NCBI RefSeq assembly: GCF_049537125.1
Contig: NZ_JBMVQY010000003.1
Coordinates: 372,001 to 436,000 of the forward strand
DNA: 64,000 bases
Origin: Limisphaera sp026417315
GTDB lineage: Bacteria > Verrucomicrobiota > Verrucomicrobiia > Limisphaerales > Limisphaeraceae
Direction of reading: 5' to 3'
Shown piece by piece: positions 43,226 through 52,044 of the stretch (positions are counted from its first letter, which is position 1; every line of letters starts with the position of its first letter). Below the pieces are notes generated by a model that ran no database searches, was not told the DNA's origin, and saw only the letters and a list, made by a program, of their open reading frames with translations. The position numbers were made by a program, and so were the translations under genes.

Positions 43226-45490
43226 TCAAAGCTGCAGAACGGCTCCCTGACTGGCGTTGGTGACGAATCGCTGGTAACGGGCCAGCCAGCCGGTCAGCGG
43301 GCGTTGCAGCGGGGTCCAGACCTTGCGTCGCTCGGCCAGTTCCGTTTCGGGCACGAGGATGTCCATCCGCCGGTTGCGGAAATCGATGCGGACCCGATCG
43401 CCGTTGCGCAAGAGGGCAATGGGACCGCCTTCGGCGGCCTCGGGGGAAACGTGACCGATGCAGGCGCCGGACGTGCCGCCACTGAAGCGGCCGTCGGTGA
43501 TGAGGGCCACGGAATCGCCCAGGCCCATCCCCATGATGTAACTGGTGGGGGCGAGCATCTCCTGCATACCCGGACCGCCGCGGGGCCCCTCGTTGCGAAT
43601 GATGACCACGTCCCCGGGCCGGACTTTGCCGCCGAGGATGCCCTCGCAAGCCTCTTCCTGGCTTTCGAAGATGACGCAAGGGCCTTCGAAGACGAAGTCC
43701 GGGCCGCATCGGGCTTTGAAGGCATCGCTGATGCCCGCGGTTTTGACGACACTGCCTTCCGGGGCCAATTGGCCGTAGAGGATGGCCAGGCCGCCGTCGG
43801 GCGAATAGGCGGTGGCCGGGGTACGAATGCAGTCGGCAGGGTCGAAGCGGAGGACCGGGTCGTGGGGCATCAAACCGGTGGGCCGCACCCTGGCGAGGAT
43901 CGCGGCATCCGTGCTGAACTCGGCGCGCACCACGGTCCAGTTGCGGAAGCGGCGGAGGCGCAGGAGCGTGGATCGGACCCGTTCGCCGTTTTTCTCGTAG
44001 CGCCAAAAGAGGAGAACGGGTTGATGGCGCAGACTGGCCAGTTCCGCGCGCACCCAGCCGCGGGCCTCGCGGAGTTGTTGTTCCAGTCGGGGCCGGAGTT
44101 CGGCGGAGCCGTGGAGGGTCTGGCCATCGGGCCACAGCACCGTGGCCTTCGCGTCGAACAGGAGCAGCAGCGTTTCCACGTCGCCCGCGTTCCAGGCGGC
44201 GGCCCACCGCCACAACGTGATGGCCCGCGGGTCGGCTGGAAACGACAGCAAGGGTTTGGGAGCGAGGTTTCCGGAAGGAGTGCGCGCCGCGTGGCCGAGT
44301 TTGTCGCGGGGATCCACCACCGGGACGGCGGCACCGGAGACCCGGGCGGCCCTGGCCCATGGGCTGCACGTGGGCGCGCGCACGTCCCATTCGTCGATGT
44401 TTTCGCCCAGGGTCTTGCCGGTGACGGTCTTGCAGTGGAGGTGCAGCAGGCCGGCCCGTTTGAGTTCCCCGAGAATGGTGTGGATGCCCCCGGCCCGGTG
44501 GACATCCTGGATGTGGTAATCGGAGGAGGGCGAGACCTTGCACAGGCAGGGCACGCGCCGCGAGATGTCGTCGATGCGCCGCAGGTCGTAAGCGATGCCG
44601 GCTTCGCGGGCGATGGCCAGGGTGTGGAGGATGGTGTTGGTGGAGCCGCCCATGGCCACGTCGAGCGTGATGGCGTTGTCGAAGGCTTCGAGGGTCGCAA
44701 TGTCCCGCGGTTTGAGGTCCCACTCGATGAGTTTGAGGATCTGGCGGGCGGCGCGTTCGTAGAGGGCCTCGCGTTCCTTGGAGACGGCGAGAATGGTCCC
44801 GTTGCCGGGAAGAGCCATGCCCAGGGCCTCGCACAGGCAGTTCATCGAGTTGGCGGTGAACATCCCGGAGCAGGATCCGCAGGTGGGGCAGGCGCTCTGT
44901 TCCAGTTGTCGCAGTTGCTCTTCCGAGAGTTGGCCGGTTTGAAACTGCCCGACCCCCTTGAAGACCGAGATCAGATCGGCCTTGGCAGCGGCCGGGCGGA
45001 GGTGGGCGGGCAATTCGCTGTCGGAAACGGGCTGTGCAATGCCCGCGGCCATGGGACCTCCACTGACGAAAATCGTGGGGATGTTGAGGCGCATGGCCGC
45101 CATGAGCATGCCGGGCACGATCTTGTCGCAGTTCGGAATGCAGATCATCCCGTCAAAGCAATGGGCCCGGACCATGGACTCCACGCAATCGGCGATCAGT
45201 TCGCGAGAGGGCAGGGAGTATTTCATCCCGCCGTGCCCCATGGCGATTCCGTCATCCACGCCGATGGTGTTGAAAACGAAGGGGACGCCCCCGGCAGCCC
45301 GGACCAGTCGTTTCATGAGTTGACCGATCTCGTTCAGATGGGCGTGCCCGGGGATGCAGTCGGTGTAGGAATTGCAGATCGCGATGAAGGGCTTGTCGAA
45401 GTCCTCCTCCGATTCGATGGTCCCGGTGGCGCGCAACAGCGCGCGGTGCGGGGCCCGTTCCAGTCCGCGTTTGATGATGTCCGATCGCAT
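43226..45490 (-). CDS. ilvD: Dihydroxy-acid dehydratase with internal NTF2/SnoaL-like domain
   Basis: Dehydrates 2,3-dihydroxy-isovalerate or -3-methylvalerate in valine/isoleucine synthesis. The protein is 754 aa against ~560 for the family. The Fe-S cysteines are C45 (SYTDCIPGH), C121 (IPNCDKIVPG) and C207 (GSCSGMFTANSM). GGSTNTILH and TGKTLGEN close the first domain at residue ~363. The second domain starts near residue 555 (YSPDGGLAILYGQLAPEG) and ends with the usual RNEGPRGGPGMQEM and LITDGRFSGG motifs. Between them are about 170-190 extra residues resembling an NTF2/SnoaL fold. The frame is open throughout. ATG 45490 gives MRSDIIKRGLERAPHRAL, a typical N-terminus. Confidence 0.93.
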   Translation of the reverse strand: MRSDIIKRGLERAPHRALLRATGTIESEEDFDKPFIAICNSYTDCIPGHAHLNEIGQLMKRLVRAAGGVPFVFNTIGVDDGIAMGHGGMKYSLPSRELIADCVESMVRAHCFDGMICIPNCDKIVPGMLMAAMRLNIPTIFVSGGPMAAGIAQPVSDSELPAHLRPAAAKADLISVFKGVGQFQTGQLSEEQLRQLEQSACPTCGSCSGMFTANSMNCLCEALGMALPGNGTILAVSKEREALYERAARQILKLIEWDLKPRDIATLEAFDNAITLDVAMGGSTNTILHTLAIAREAGIAYDLRRIDDISRRVPCLCKVSPSSDYHIQDVHRAGGIHTILGELKRAGLLHLHCKTVTGKTLGENIDEWDVRAPTCSPWARAARVSGAAVPVVDPRDKLGHAARTPSGNLAPKPLLSFPADPRAITLWRWAAAWNAGDVETLLLLFDAKATVLWPDGQTLHGSAELRPRLEQQLREARGWVRAELASLRHQPVLLFWRYEKNGERVRSTLLRLRRFRNWTVVRAEFSTDAAILARVRPTGLMPHDPVLRFDPADCIRTPATAYSPDGGLAILYGQLAPEGSVVKTAGISDAFKARCGPDFVFEGPCVIFESQEEACEGILGGKVRPGDVVIIRNEGPRGGPGMQEMLAPTSYIMGMGLGDSVALITDGRFSGGTSGACIGHVSPEAAEGGPIALLRNGDRVRIDFRNRRMDILVPETELAERRKVWTPLQRPLTGWLARYQRFVTNASQGAVLQL
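43840..44368 (-). other. Inserted NTF2/SnoaL-like domain within ilvD
   Basis: Encodes IlvD residues ~375-550. The core ALWRWAAAWNAGDVETLL-type helix (as LWRWAAAWNAGDVETLLLLF), followed by a strand with VLWPDGQTLHGSAELRPRL and late strands PVLLFWRYEKNGERVRSTLL and FRNWTVVRAEF, follows the order of SnoaL/NTF2-like cone folds. A linker rich in Ala/Pro precedes it. It sits exactly between the catalytic and swivelling domains of the dehydratase, where normal enzymes have a short connector. Confidence 0.7.
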
Positions 45491-45795
45491 GGTCCGGTGG
45501 ATTGCGGCGCTTCCGTCTGTGCTTTTCGAAACGCAACCTGTGCGGTCCAAGCTACGGGGATTCGATCGGGTTGTCACGCGTGGGGCGAACCTGCCTCGCG
45601 CGTTTCGGGCAGCCGGCGCTCCGTGAAGTGCACGGGGTCAGACAGCGCATGACTTTGCCGGAAGCAATCCGGCATGGAGACCAGGGCGGGATCGGCCAAC
45701 GGGGCAAACGCGCGGGGTGGGGGATACACCTTGCCCGAGATGAAACGGGGCGGACGCCGGGCAGAGCAATCCGGCCGGTTGCACCGCCGATGCGT
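45491..45795. other. 305-bp intergenic region, nothing recognised
   Basis: Lies upstream of ilvD and downstream of the radical SAM gene on the same strand, so it should hold the ilvD promoter and any leader. No attenuator with a run of Val/Leu/Ile codons was seen, and no gene is supported. Confidence 0.4.
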
Positions 45796-47403
45796 TCAGT
45801 TTCCTGCCTCAGCTGCGGGGGCGGGGTCCGGGAGCGGGTCCGGCCCGGCGGGTCTCTGTTCGGCGGGGGCAGCTTGGGCGCGGTGTCGAGCCTGGCGACG
45901 CAGGAGCGCCGAGGCGGAAGCAGCGCCGGGGTGGGTCGGGTGCGTGGAGGGAAGCAGGCGTCGAATGTGTCCGGGCAGGTCCCGGTGTCCGGCGCGTGCA
46001 TAGTCCCGCGCCAGGCAGGCGGCGACCTCTTCGGGCGGCTGGCCGAGCACGGTCGTGAGGTATTCGAACAACCAACTGGTCAGCCGGGGCAGAGCGATGG
46101 CGTCGGTACGGCCGGCCCTTTGATAGAGCCAGTCGCTCCAGGCCAGGAAACTGTAGAACGGGGATCTGCCCGGGTGCCAGAGACGGGGCGCGGTTTCGGT
46201 GAAATGACCGCTGTTGGCCACCAGATCCCAGTAGCGCGCAAAACGGCGCAGCCGTTGCATCGTGGCGAAGTCGATGAGGCGGTTCTCCAGGATTTCGTAG
46301 GGCGGATGGGGATTGTACACCATGCCCCACTCGGCGTCGTGCCGGCTGATGGGCGTGCCGCGTAGGCGCTTGAGGATGCCGAACTGGATTTCATGGGGCT
46401 GCAGGGCCACCAGACGATCGAACCCGGCCGCAAAACTTTCGAGGGATTCGCCGGGTAGACCGGCAATGAGATCGGCGTGGATGTGCACGCCGGTCTGCTG
46501 GCGCAGCCAGGCGAGGTTCTCTTCCAACCGCGCGTAATTCTGCCGGCGCGAGATGCGGGCCGCCACTTCGGGGTTGAAGGTCTGGATCCCGACTTCGAAT
46601 TGGAGGCTGCCGGGGGGAAACTGCTGGATGACCTCGCGCAGTTCCCGCGGCAGCCGGTCGGGGACCATCTCAAAATGATAAAACTGGCCCTCGCGATGGC
46701 GGCGCAAAAGGAATTCGAGAATGGCCCGGGCGGTGGCGATGTGGAGATTGAACGTCCGGTCCACGAATTTGAAATGGCGCGCGCCGCGATCCAGCAGGCG
46801 TTGCAGAGCGGCCAGAAACGGTTCGAGGGGGAAAGTGCGGACCGGGATGTCGAGCGACGAAAGGCAGAACTCGCACGAGAACGGACAGCCGCGGGAGGCC
46901 TCCACATACAGCACCCGGTGGGCGATGTCCTCATCCGTGTACCAGTCGTAAGGGAGGTCCACTTGACGGAGGTCCGGCAGCGGCGCTTGGACGATGCGGT
47001 GGACCGGCATGCGCCCCTGGAGCAGTTGACGCGCAATCTGGGGAAACGCCAGGTCGGCTTCGCCGCAAATGACGCAGTCGGCCAGGTGGGCGATCGGCTG
47101 TTGCTCGGTTTCGTAACTGACCTCGGGCCCGCCCAGCACCACTTTGATCTCCGGGCGCAGGCACTTCAACAGCCGTACCACTTCGGCCGTGGGACCCGCG
47201 TTCCAAATATACACACCCAGGCCCACCACGCGCGGGCCGGCTTGCAAAATGGCCTCCACCACGTCCACGGGGCGACGGTTCAGGTCGAACTCCATGAGCC
47301 GGGCGTGCGGCTGCAGGTCGCCCAGGTTGGCCATCAGATAGCGCAAACCGAACGCGCTATGGATGTACTTGGCATTGAGCGTGGCCAGAACGATGTCTGC
47401 CAT
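45796..47403 (-). CDS. B12-binding radical SAM protein with DUF4080 domain
   Basis: A 535-aa cytosolic enzyme. Residues ~1-140 form a cobalamin-binding Rossmann domain (VVGLGVYIWNA, VVLGGPEVSYE). The radical SAM cluster motif CxxxCxxC is in ASRGCPFSCEFCLSS around residue 183, followed by FKFVDRTFNLH and DLIAGLPGESLESF. The C-terminal region (RLRGTPISRHDAEWGMVYNP) matches DUF4080. Residues after ~490 are a Pro/Ala-rich tail of low complexity. The substrate is unknown; such proteins are thought to methylate or rearrange their targets. ATG 47403 is chosen because ADIVLATLNAKYIHSAFGLRYL is the family N-terminus; the ORF extends 85 codons upstream without conservation. Confidence 0.87.
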   Translation of the reverse strand: MADIVLATLNAKYIHSAFGLRYLMANLGDLQPHARLMEFDLNRRPVDVVEAILQAGPRVVGLGVYIWNAGPTAEVVRLLKCLRPEIKVVLGGPEVSYETEQQPIAHLADCVICGEADLAFPQIARQLLQGRMPVHRIVQAPLPDLRQVDLPYDWYTDEDIAHRVLYVEASRGCPFSCEFCLSSLDIPVRTFPLEPFLAALQRLLDRGARHFKFVDRTFNLHIATARAILEFLLRRHREGQFYHFEMVPDRLPRELREVIQQFPPGSLQFEVGIQTFNPEVAARISRRQNYARLEENLAWLRQQTGVHIHADLIAGLPGESLESFAAGFDRLVALQPHEIQFGILKRLRGTPISRHDAEWGMVYNPHPPYEILENRLIDFATMQRLRRFARYWDLVANSGHFTETAPRLWHPGRSPFYSFLAWSDWLYQRAGRTDAIALPRLTSWLFEYLTTVLGQPPEEVAACLARDYARAGHRDLPGHIRRLLPSTHPTHPGAASASALLRRQARHRAQAAPAEQRPAGPDPLPDPAPAAEAGN

Positions 47404-47881
47404 GGGGTGCCAACTTAGCCCAACGTGGCGGGGCTTGTTCCTTGAAGAAATGACTTTTTCAACCGCCTGCTCCAGGGAACCGTCCAGGATCTGACTGTAC
47501 GGCGCTTCACCGCACCGGCCACCCGTCCGCATCCGCAACAAAGAACCAAACGCCAGAATGGAGCGCCGAGACGCCGTCGCACCCCGGGCCACCGATCTTT
47601 GCTGCATTGTTTCCAGCGAGGTTGCATCGTCGGCGACGAAGGCGTTCCGAAACGACACGGCTCTCGAGGTCTTAACCGCAACGCCACAAGGTCATGCTGC
47701 TCATCTTTAAACCCGACAGCTCCGAATCGCAAGCTGCTTCCCCTCGGACTCCAGACCCCCCCGAATCCGTCGCGAGCCGGGGAAACGGCGGACAGATGGG
47801 TGAAGTTTTTGGCGCGGGTTCTTTTGCGGGACCAGGGGCAGGGCGGGGCAGGCCGGTGACCAGCAAGCGCCCCCCGAATCG
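47404..47881. other. 478-bp spacer between radical SAM gene and prophage fragment
   Basis: Contains the radical SAM promoter region but no recognised site and no supported gene. Near 47700-47790 the sequence (cagctccgaatcgcaag..., ctcggactccagac) loosely resembles the 3' part of the dispersed repeat. The right boundary, about 47876, is where prophage homology begins. Confidence 0.4.
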
Positions 47882-48988
47882 AGGGACGACCGCGTCCGTG
47901 ACACCCACCGCGCCCTCAACGGCCTCATCCTCCCCAAAACCGACCCCTTCTGGCGCGACCATTACCCCCCTTGGGAATGGGGCTGCCGCTGCCGCGTCCG
48001 CCCCGTTACCGACACCGAAGCCGAAATCATCCGCGTCCGCGAAGCCAACCTGCCCCCCGAGAACCAAAGCACCATCGAAGGCCCACGCCTCCAGCGCCTC
48101 CGCACCGGTCACCTCGAACGCGATGGACGCACTTGGACCATCGCCAAAGCCCCCGGCCGCCCCATCGATGACTTCGCCTGGTCCCCGGCAGACCTGCGCA
48201 TCACCGCCCAGGACATCGAAGCCCGCATCCCGCCGGAAGACCTGCCCGCCTGGCGCAACTTCACCCGCTCCATCGCGGTTGGAGCCAAAACCCTCGAGAA
48301 ATGGCTCGAAGAGCCTGTTCTCCCCTGGCACACCCGCCGCGCTGGCGCCGCCATCGACACAGTCGCCGCCTCCATGCGCCGCCTCGGCTTCGCTGACAAA
48401 CGCATCACCAATTACGCCGAAACTGCCGCCACCCTCGGCGTCGCCCCCATGGTCCGCACATCCAAAAACCGGGCCTTCTACCAATCAGCCACGAAGTCCG
48501 TCCACATCGCGAAGAATCCGAACGACTGGTACGGGGCCCGACAAACCATCGCCCACGAACTCGGCCATGCCTGGCTCGACCAATACGCCTCCCCAAACCC
48601 CGATGCCTGGCGCGAAATTCGTGAAGCGATGAAGCAGGACTGGGCCCGCTGGCAATCGTGGCTCGATCGCCTCATCCCGGGATGGCGCAATATTGGGCGA
48701 TCCAATCTCCATGAGGCCTTCGCACAGCACATCTACCAAACCAGCTTCCACGCGCTCCCCATGCCCGCCAGAAAACGCGTCAGCCGCATCCTCGACTACA
48801 TCGCCGCCATAACCCGCGGCCGCTATGGCGCGGGTCATCCCAAATCCTATTGGGCCAACCCGACTTTCCCCGAGCACGAAGCGATCGCCCACGCCACTGA
48901 AGCCTATGTGTCAGGCGACACCTGGTGGTTGCAGATCAGCAGCGCTGTGGCAGAATGGTTTTATCAACGCACCGGCCTCACGCCATGA
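47882..48988 (+). pseudogene. Mu gpF-like head morphogenesis fragment continuous with HELGH metallopeptidase-like domain
   Basis: The frame is open from 47804 to the TGA at 48986 but has no ATG before 48374. Residues encoded from 47882 (RDDRVRDTHRALNGL, then DPFWRDHYPPWEWGCRCRVR) are the C-terminal end of the Mu gpF/SPP1 gp7 head morphogenesis family, including its CRC motif, so the N-terminal ~250 residues are missing and the sequence just upstream of 47876 is unrelated. The same frame continues into ~200 residues with AHELGHAWLDQYA (HELGH at 48554-48568) and HEAFAQHIYQ, a zinc metallopeptidase-like pattern. ATG 48374 could express this part alone as a 204-aa protein. Next is a 79-aa gene overlapping by ATGA. 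Confidence 0.75.
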
Positions 48989-49224
48989 ACCAGGAAACCT
49001 GGGACTACATCCTAAAAATCGACCAAAAAGCCTGGAATGCAGGCATCGACCTGGACGTCGCCGTCAACCCTCCTAACCTGACAAACGAGAAACTCCTGCC
49101 GTTCTGGCAGGAGCTCGACCGCCTCCTCGATGCCGGCGCCAAACCTACTCCCGAGCAAATCCGCCAAATGGTCCAAAAAACGCTCGGCGACGACTTCTAC
49201 GATTGGGAAGGCGTGATCCCCTGA
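48985..49224 (+). CDS. Small prophage protein, unknown function
   Basis: 79 aa, acidic, no signal or membrane segment. MNQETWDYILKIDQKAWNAG is followed by an Asp/Glu-rich helix region (LLPFWQELDRLLDAGAKPTP) and ends DDFYDWEGVIP. I do not recognise a family. It overlaps the preceding frame by 4 bp (ATGA) and lies 1 bp before the gpG-like gene, so it belongs to the same late phage transcript. Its place between gpF- and gpG-like genes suggests a virion or morphogenesis accessory. Confidence 0.6.
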   Translation: MNQETWDYILKIDQKAWNAGIDLDVAVNPPNLTNEKLLPFWQELDRLLDAGAKPTPEQIRQMVQKTLGDDFYDWEGVIP

Positions 49225-49225
49225 C

Positions 49226-49747
49226 ATGGAACTGCAACTCGCCGTCAGCCACGCCCTCCTCCGCACCTTGTCCGGCCAGAACCTCACGCTGGCCGCCAAC
49301 GCCGCAGCCCACGCCGCCGCCAACGCCATTCTCAGCCTCACCCAGGCCACCCACAACCCCTCCATCGGCGCACGGTTCCGCCCTAGACCCTGGCCCCCCA
49401 AACGCGACGGCTCCCCCTCTCTCCTCATCCGCACCGGCCGCATGGCTCATAGCTACCGCGTCGATGCCTGGATGGGCGGCGCAGCCATCACCACCGATGC
49501 CCCCTACGCCGCCATCCACCAAACCGGAGGCACCGTCCCACCCCACACCGTTCCCGCTACCACCTACCTCACCCGCCGCGGCACCACCGTCCACCGCCGC
49601 TCCTACCACCACCCCGGCGCAACCATCCCCGCGCGCCCATTCCTCCCCATCCAGCCCTCCGGCACCGGATGGACCCTGACCCCGGTCGCCCGCCCCATCG
49701 TCCTCCAACACATCGAAACCGCCCTCCGCACACTGCTGGGCACTTGA
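49226..49747 (+). CDS. Mu gpG-like phage virion morphogenesis protein
   Basis: 173 aa. The order of motifs fits the phage virion morphogenesis (tail completion, Mu gpG) family: SLLIRTGRMAHSYRV, AITTDAPYAAIHQTGG, and TIPARPFLPIQPSGTG, the last being the characteristic IPARPFL block. The N-terminus is a long Ala-rich helix. In Mu-like phages the gpG gene follows the portal and gpF genes, as it does here. No portal, capsid, tail, integrase or transposase gene is in the window, so this is a remnant, not a complete prophage. C-ended codons dominate compared with neighbouring host genes. Confidence 0.72.
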   Translation: MELQLAVSHALLRTLSGQNLTLAANAAAHAAANAILSLTQATHNPSIGARFRPRPWPPKRDGSPSLLIRTGRMAHSYRVDAWMGGAAITTDAPYAAIHQTGGTVPPHTVPATTYLTRRGTTVHRRSYHHPGATIPARPFLPIQPSGTGWTLTPVARPIVLQHIETALRTLLGT

Positions 49748-51045
49748 GTGAAGCCCAACCCCGCCCCCGGACTCGGGTTCGACCGAACCGCCGCCCCGCC
49801 GCCAATGCGCCGCCACTGCACCGCCGCTGCTCCACCACAACACCCCCACACCGCTCCACCATCAAACCGAACCCGCCAAAGTGTCGGCGGCCTTTGCACA
49901 TCCAGCCCACTTACACCGAGTGGCTAGCAGACATCATGTCACATGCCACACACGCCTTCATCCAGGGCACCAAACCCCAACCGCCCATCCCGCATTCTAC
50001 CAGGCCAAAGGCTATTAGCCGGCCTGAATCAGCCGCAGGTGATCAGAGAATCAACGACAAGTGTTTAGTTGTTTTTGATTCTCTGAACACCCTTCAGTCC
50101 TTGATGTTCAACATCTTCACCCCTCCTCCAGCCTCTTCCAAAATCTAAAACAGCTCACCGAGGCCGGAGCTTGTCGCCAACGGCTCTCACGGCACCCATC
50201 GCTGTGAGCCCGTAGTGGAGACGCTGTGTCAGCCGTTTGGGTTGTGGGAGAGAACGATCGGCAGATTCCCGGGCTGGCTCCATGCCGACGCATGATGCCG
50301 CACCGCCGCGTTGCCGATGGCGCAACGGCTTTCCCAGGGTGCGGCAGAATTCCGTTTGCCCACAAAAAACCACGCGAAGTTCCGCGAACAATGGAGGGCC
50401 ATTCTCCTGGAACACTGCTTTCTCAACACCCTGTCGGAGTTTCAGTTCGGGCGGCGCTTCGCCGCCTGATGCCCCACGGCTCCATGAAGAGCCGCGGGCC
50501 GGGAAACCGGCGCGCGCGCGTGTCCGCGTTCGGCGGTCCGATCCCGGTGGGCAAAGGGTCGCGCGATCGGACCTGCATCATCCCTCTTTCCGCCGGCCCG
50601 CGTGCCCGGGGGTTCGATGCAGTCGCGGCGGCGGCGTCCTGTGTGTTGGTTGTGCCGAGGGTATACCTCCTGCCCGAGGACGGTCCGGGCTGGCAGCTCA
50701 AGTCCCGGTTGCGGCCGGTGCTGGGAAGGTCGAGTAGCTGCGGATCGGGCGGGGGCTGACCGGCTGCGGAACGGTCTGGAAGCTCGGGCCTGGTGTCCGA
50801 GTCTCGGGATGGCGTGGTTGTGTATGGCGAAAGTCTGGCCGGAGAGTTTTCCGCGCTCGGTTTTTGAGCCTGATCCGCTCTCGAACCGCGGCCTTGGGGG
50901 CCCTTTTACGAGAGGCACTTCGTTGGGCCGCCTTTCCAAACCGCCATCAGGAACCGTGCCGGCTCGCTCGCCAACGCTTCGAGTGACGACGGCGCGTGCT
51001 ACGAGTTTGCATTCCGCCTCGAACCTGAACCGCAATAACTCGCGC
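49748..51045. other. 1.3-kb region of decayed sequence after the prophage fragment
   Basis: No gene can be supported. The left third (to about 50150) continues the C/A-rich composition of the phage genes and may be eroded phage coding sequence (YTEWLADIMSHATHAF is encoded near 49908). It contains the AT-rich hairpin at 50044-50085. From 50150 onward there are open frames without motifs, on both strands. The part from 50790 to 51040 is more A/T-containing and leads into the frameshifted pseudogene. Confidence 0.45.
50044..50085. repeat. 42-bp AT-rich imperfect inverted repeat
   Basis: CAGAGAATCAACGACAA (50044-50060) faces TTGTTTTTGATTCTCTG (50069-50085) across an 8-nt loop gtgtttag; 15 of 17 pairs match, including a perfect outer 10-bp stem. 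Its low GC stands out against surrounding DNA. No T-tract follows on either strand, so a plain intrinsic terminator is not supported. It could be a transposon or integration relic. Confidence 0.7.
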
Positions 51046-51650
51046 ATGAAAACACCCATCGATCACCCTTTGCGGCCGTTCGTGCGCGGGTACGCGGCTG
51101 CGCTGGCGGTGTTGGGGCGTTCGGCATCCGCCGCCTTCGGCCCAAGGGTCGCTCTCTCTGCTGGGGCCCCGGACTCGGAATGGAAGCTTCGAAGATGGAA
51201 GCCTATCACCCTGGGCGAGCGAGGCTGACCACCATGAGCCTTTCAGGACGGGTCTTCCTGGCCACGAGGGATGGTTTGTCGCACCTGGCAGCATGGCAGG
51301 CACCGGCCCGGTTCTCCGGTCGGACATGTTTCCGGACATTCCCGCAGCGCCTGCCAACGGGCTGACGTGCATTGTAACGTTCGATGCAAGAAACGGGTCT
51401 CCGGGCTTTGAAGGGGTGAGCCTTGGCTTTGACGCGGAGAACAGCGATGGATCACTTGCGTTCTTTGCCGACCAGGTGTTCCAACCGTTGGCCCTTGCAT
51501 GGCGATCGTTCCGGATGGCGTTTCACACGCTGCCGGGTTGGAACGGAGGAGATGGAATTCGGTTGTCGCTTAATTTGGTAGGCCGGGGCGCGGCCATTGG
51601 GAAGACGCACACCGGGTTTCTGGATCACGTCGTGCTTGGGCAAATCTCAA
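51046..51650 (+). pseudogene. Frameshifted exported protein with carbohydrate-binding-like domain
   Basis: ATG 51046 opens a signal-peptide-like start (HPLRPFVRGYAAALAVLGRS, then ASAA). About 25 codons later the meaningful frame moves by one: in the second frame NGSFEDGSLSPWASEADHH (from 51179) and GWFVAPGSM are read. A beta-sandwich-like run follows (LTCIVTFDARN, FEGVSLGFDAENSDGS, HTGFLDHVVLGQI). NGSFEDG...W is a common opening of CBM4/9-like domains. The shift lies near 51120-51175. The domain runs into repeat-like sequence at ~51650, so the gene is both shifted and truncated. The original function is unknown; an exported glycan-binding protein is plausible. Confidence 0.55.
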
Positions 51651-51839
51651 AGCCATCGGCACTGGGCATGGGCTGGGGCGGCGGGACGCTGTGGCGGGAG
51701 GCGGGGGCTGGCGGTGCAATGGGTTGGTGCGGTCCAACGCGCAGTGCGCAGGGCCGAATCGCGAGGTTCAACTGGGAGGCAATAAATCGGGCAGCCTGCG
51801 GCGCCGGGGGCGTCGGTGTCCGTAGGCCCCGGGTCGCTT

Positions 51840-52030
51840 GCCGTGGCGGGGTGCATTTCCGTTTTGAGGCCCCCGGATTCAAGAGTCCCAGGGCAAAGCT
51901 GCGTTCCCTCGGCTTCCCCGGGGGCGAGGACACCCGAAATGGCGCCGGGCTCTCGAAGTGTCCAAACCCTGAAAGGCGCCCGGGCGGCGCGGGAAGCCAT
52001 TTCAAATTTGTCCCGGGCCGCAGTTGGGCC
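51840..52030. repeat. Degenerate 3' segment of the dispersed hairpin repeat
   Basis: The stretch tttgaggcccccggattcaa...cccagggcaaagctgcgttccctcggcttccccggggg...acccgaaatggcgcc resembles 21931-22050 of copy A (ttgagctccagattcatgaggcccgacgaaatgtttgctttccttcggctttccc...cccgaaatgc). Identity is moderate and judged by eye. It ends just before the M2 peptidase gene. Confidence 0.5.
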
Positions 52031-52044
52031 TAGGCTGAGGGCCC

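Noticed and set aside
47694..48632. A 312-aa Ser/Pro/Thr-rich frame over the prophage fragment
   Set aside because: It is another frame of the gpF-like sequence, where CRC and HELGH motifs show the true frame.
50150..51045. Possible genes in the gap after the prophage scrap
   Set aside because: Open frames exist on both strands but lack motifs, good starts or consistent composition; the sequence looks decayed.
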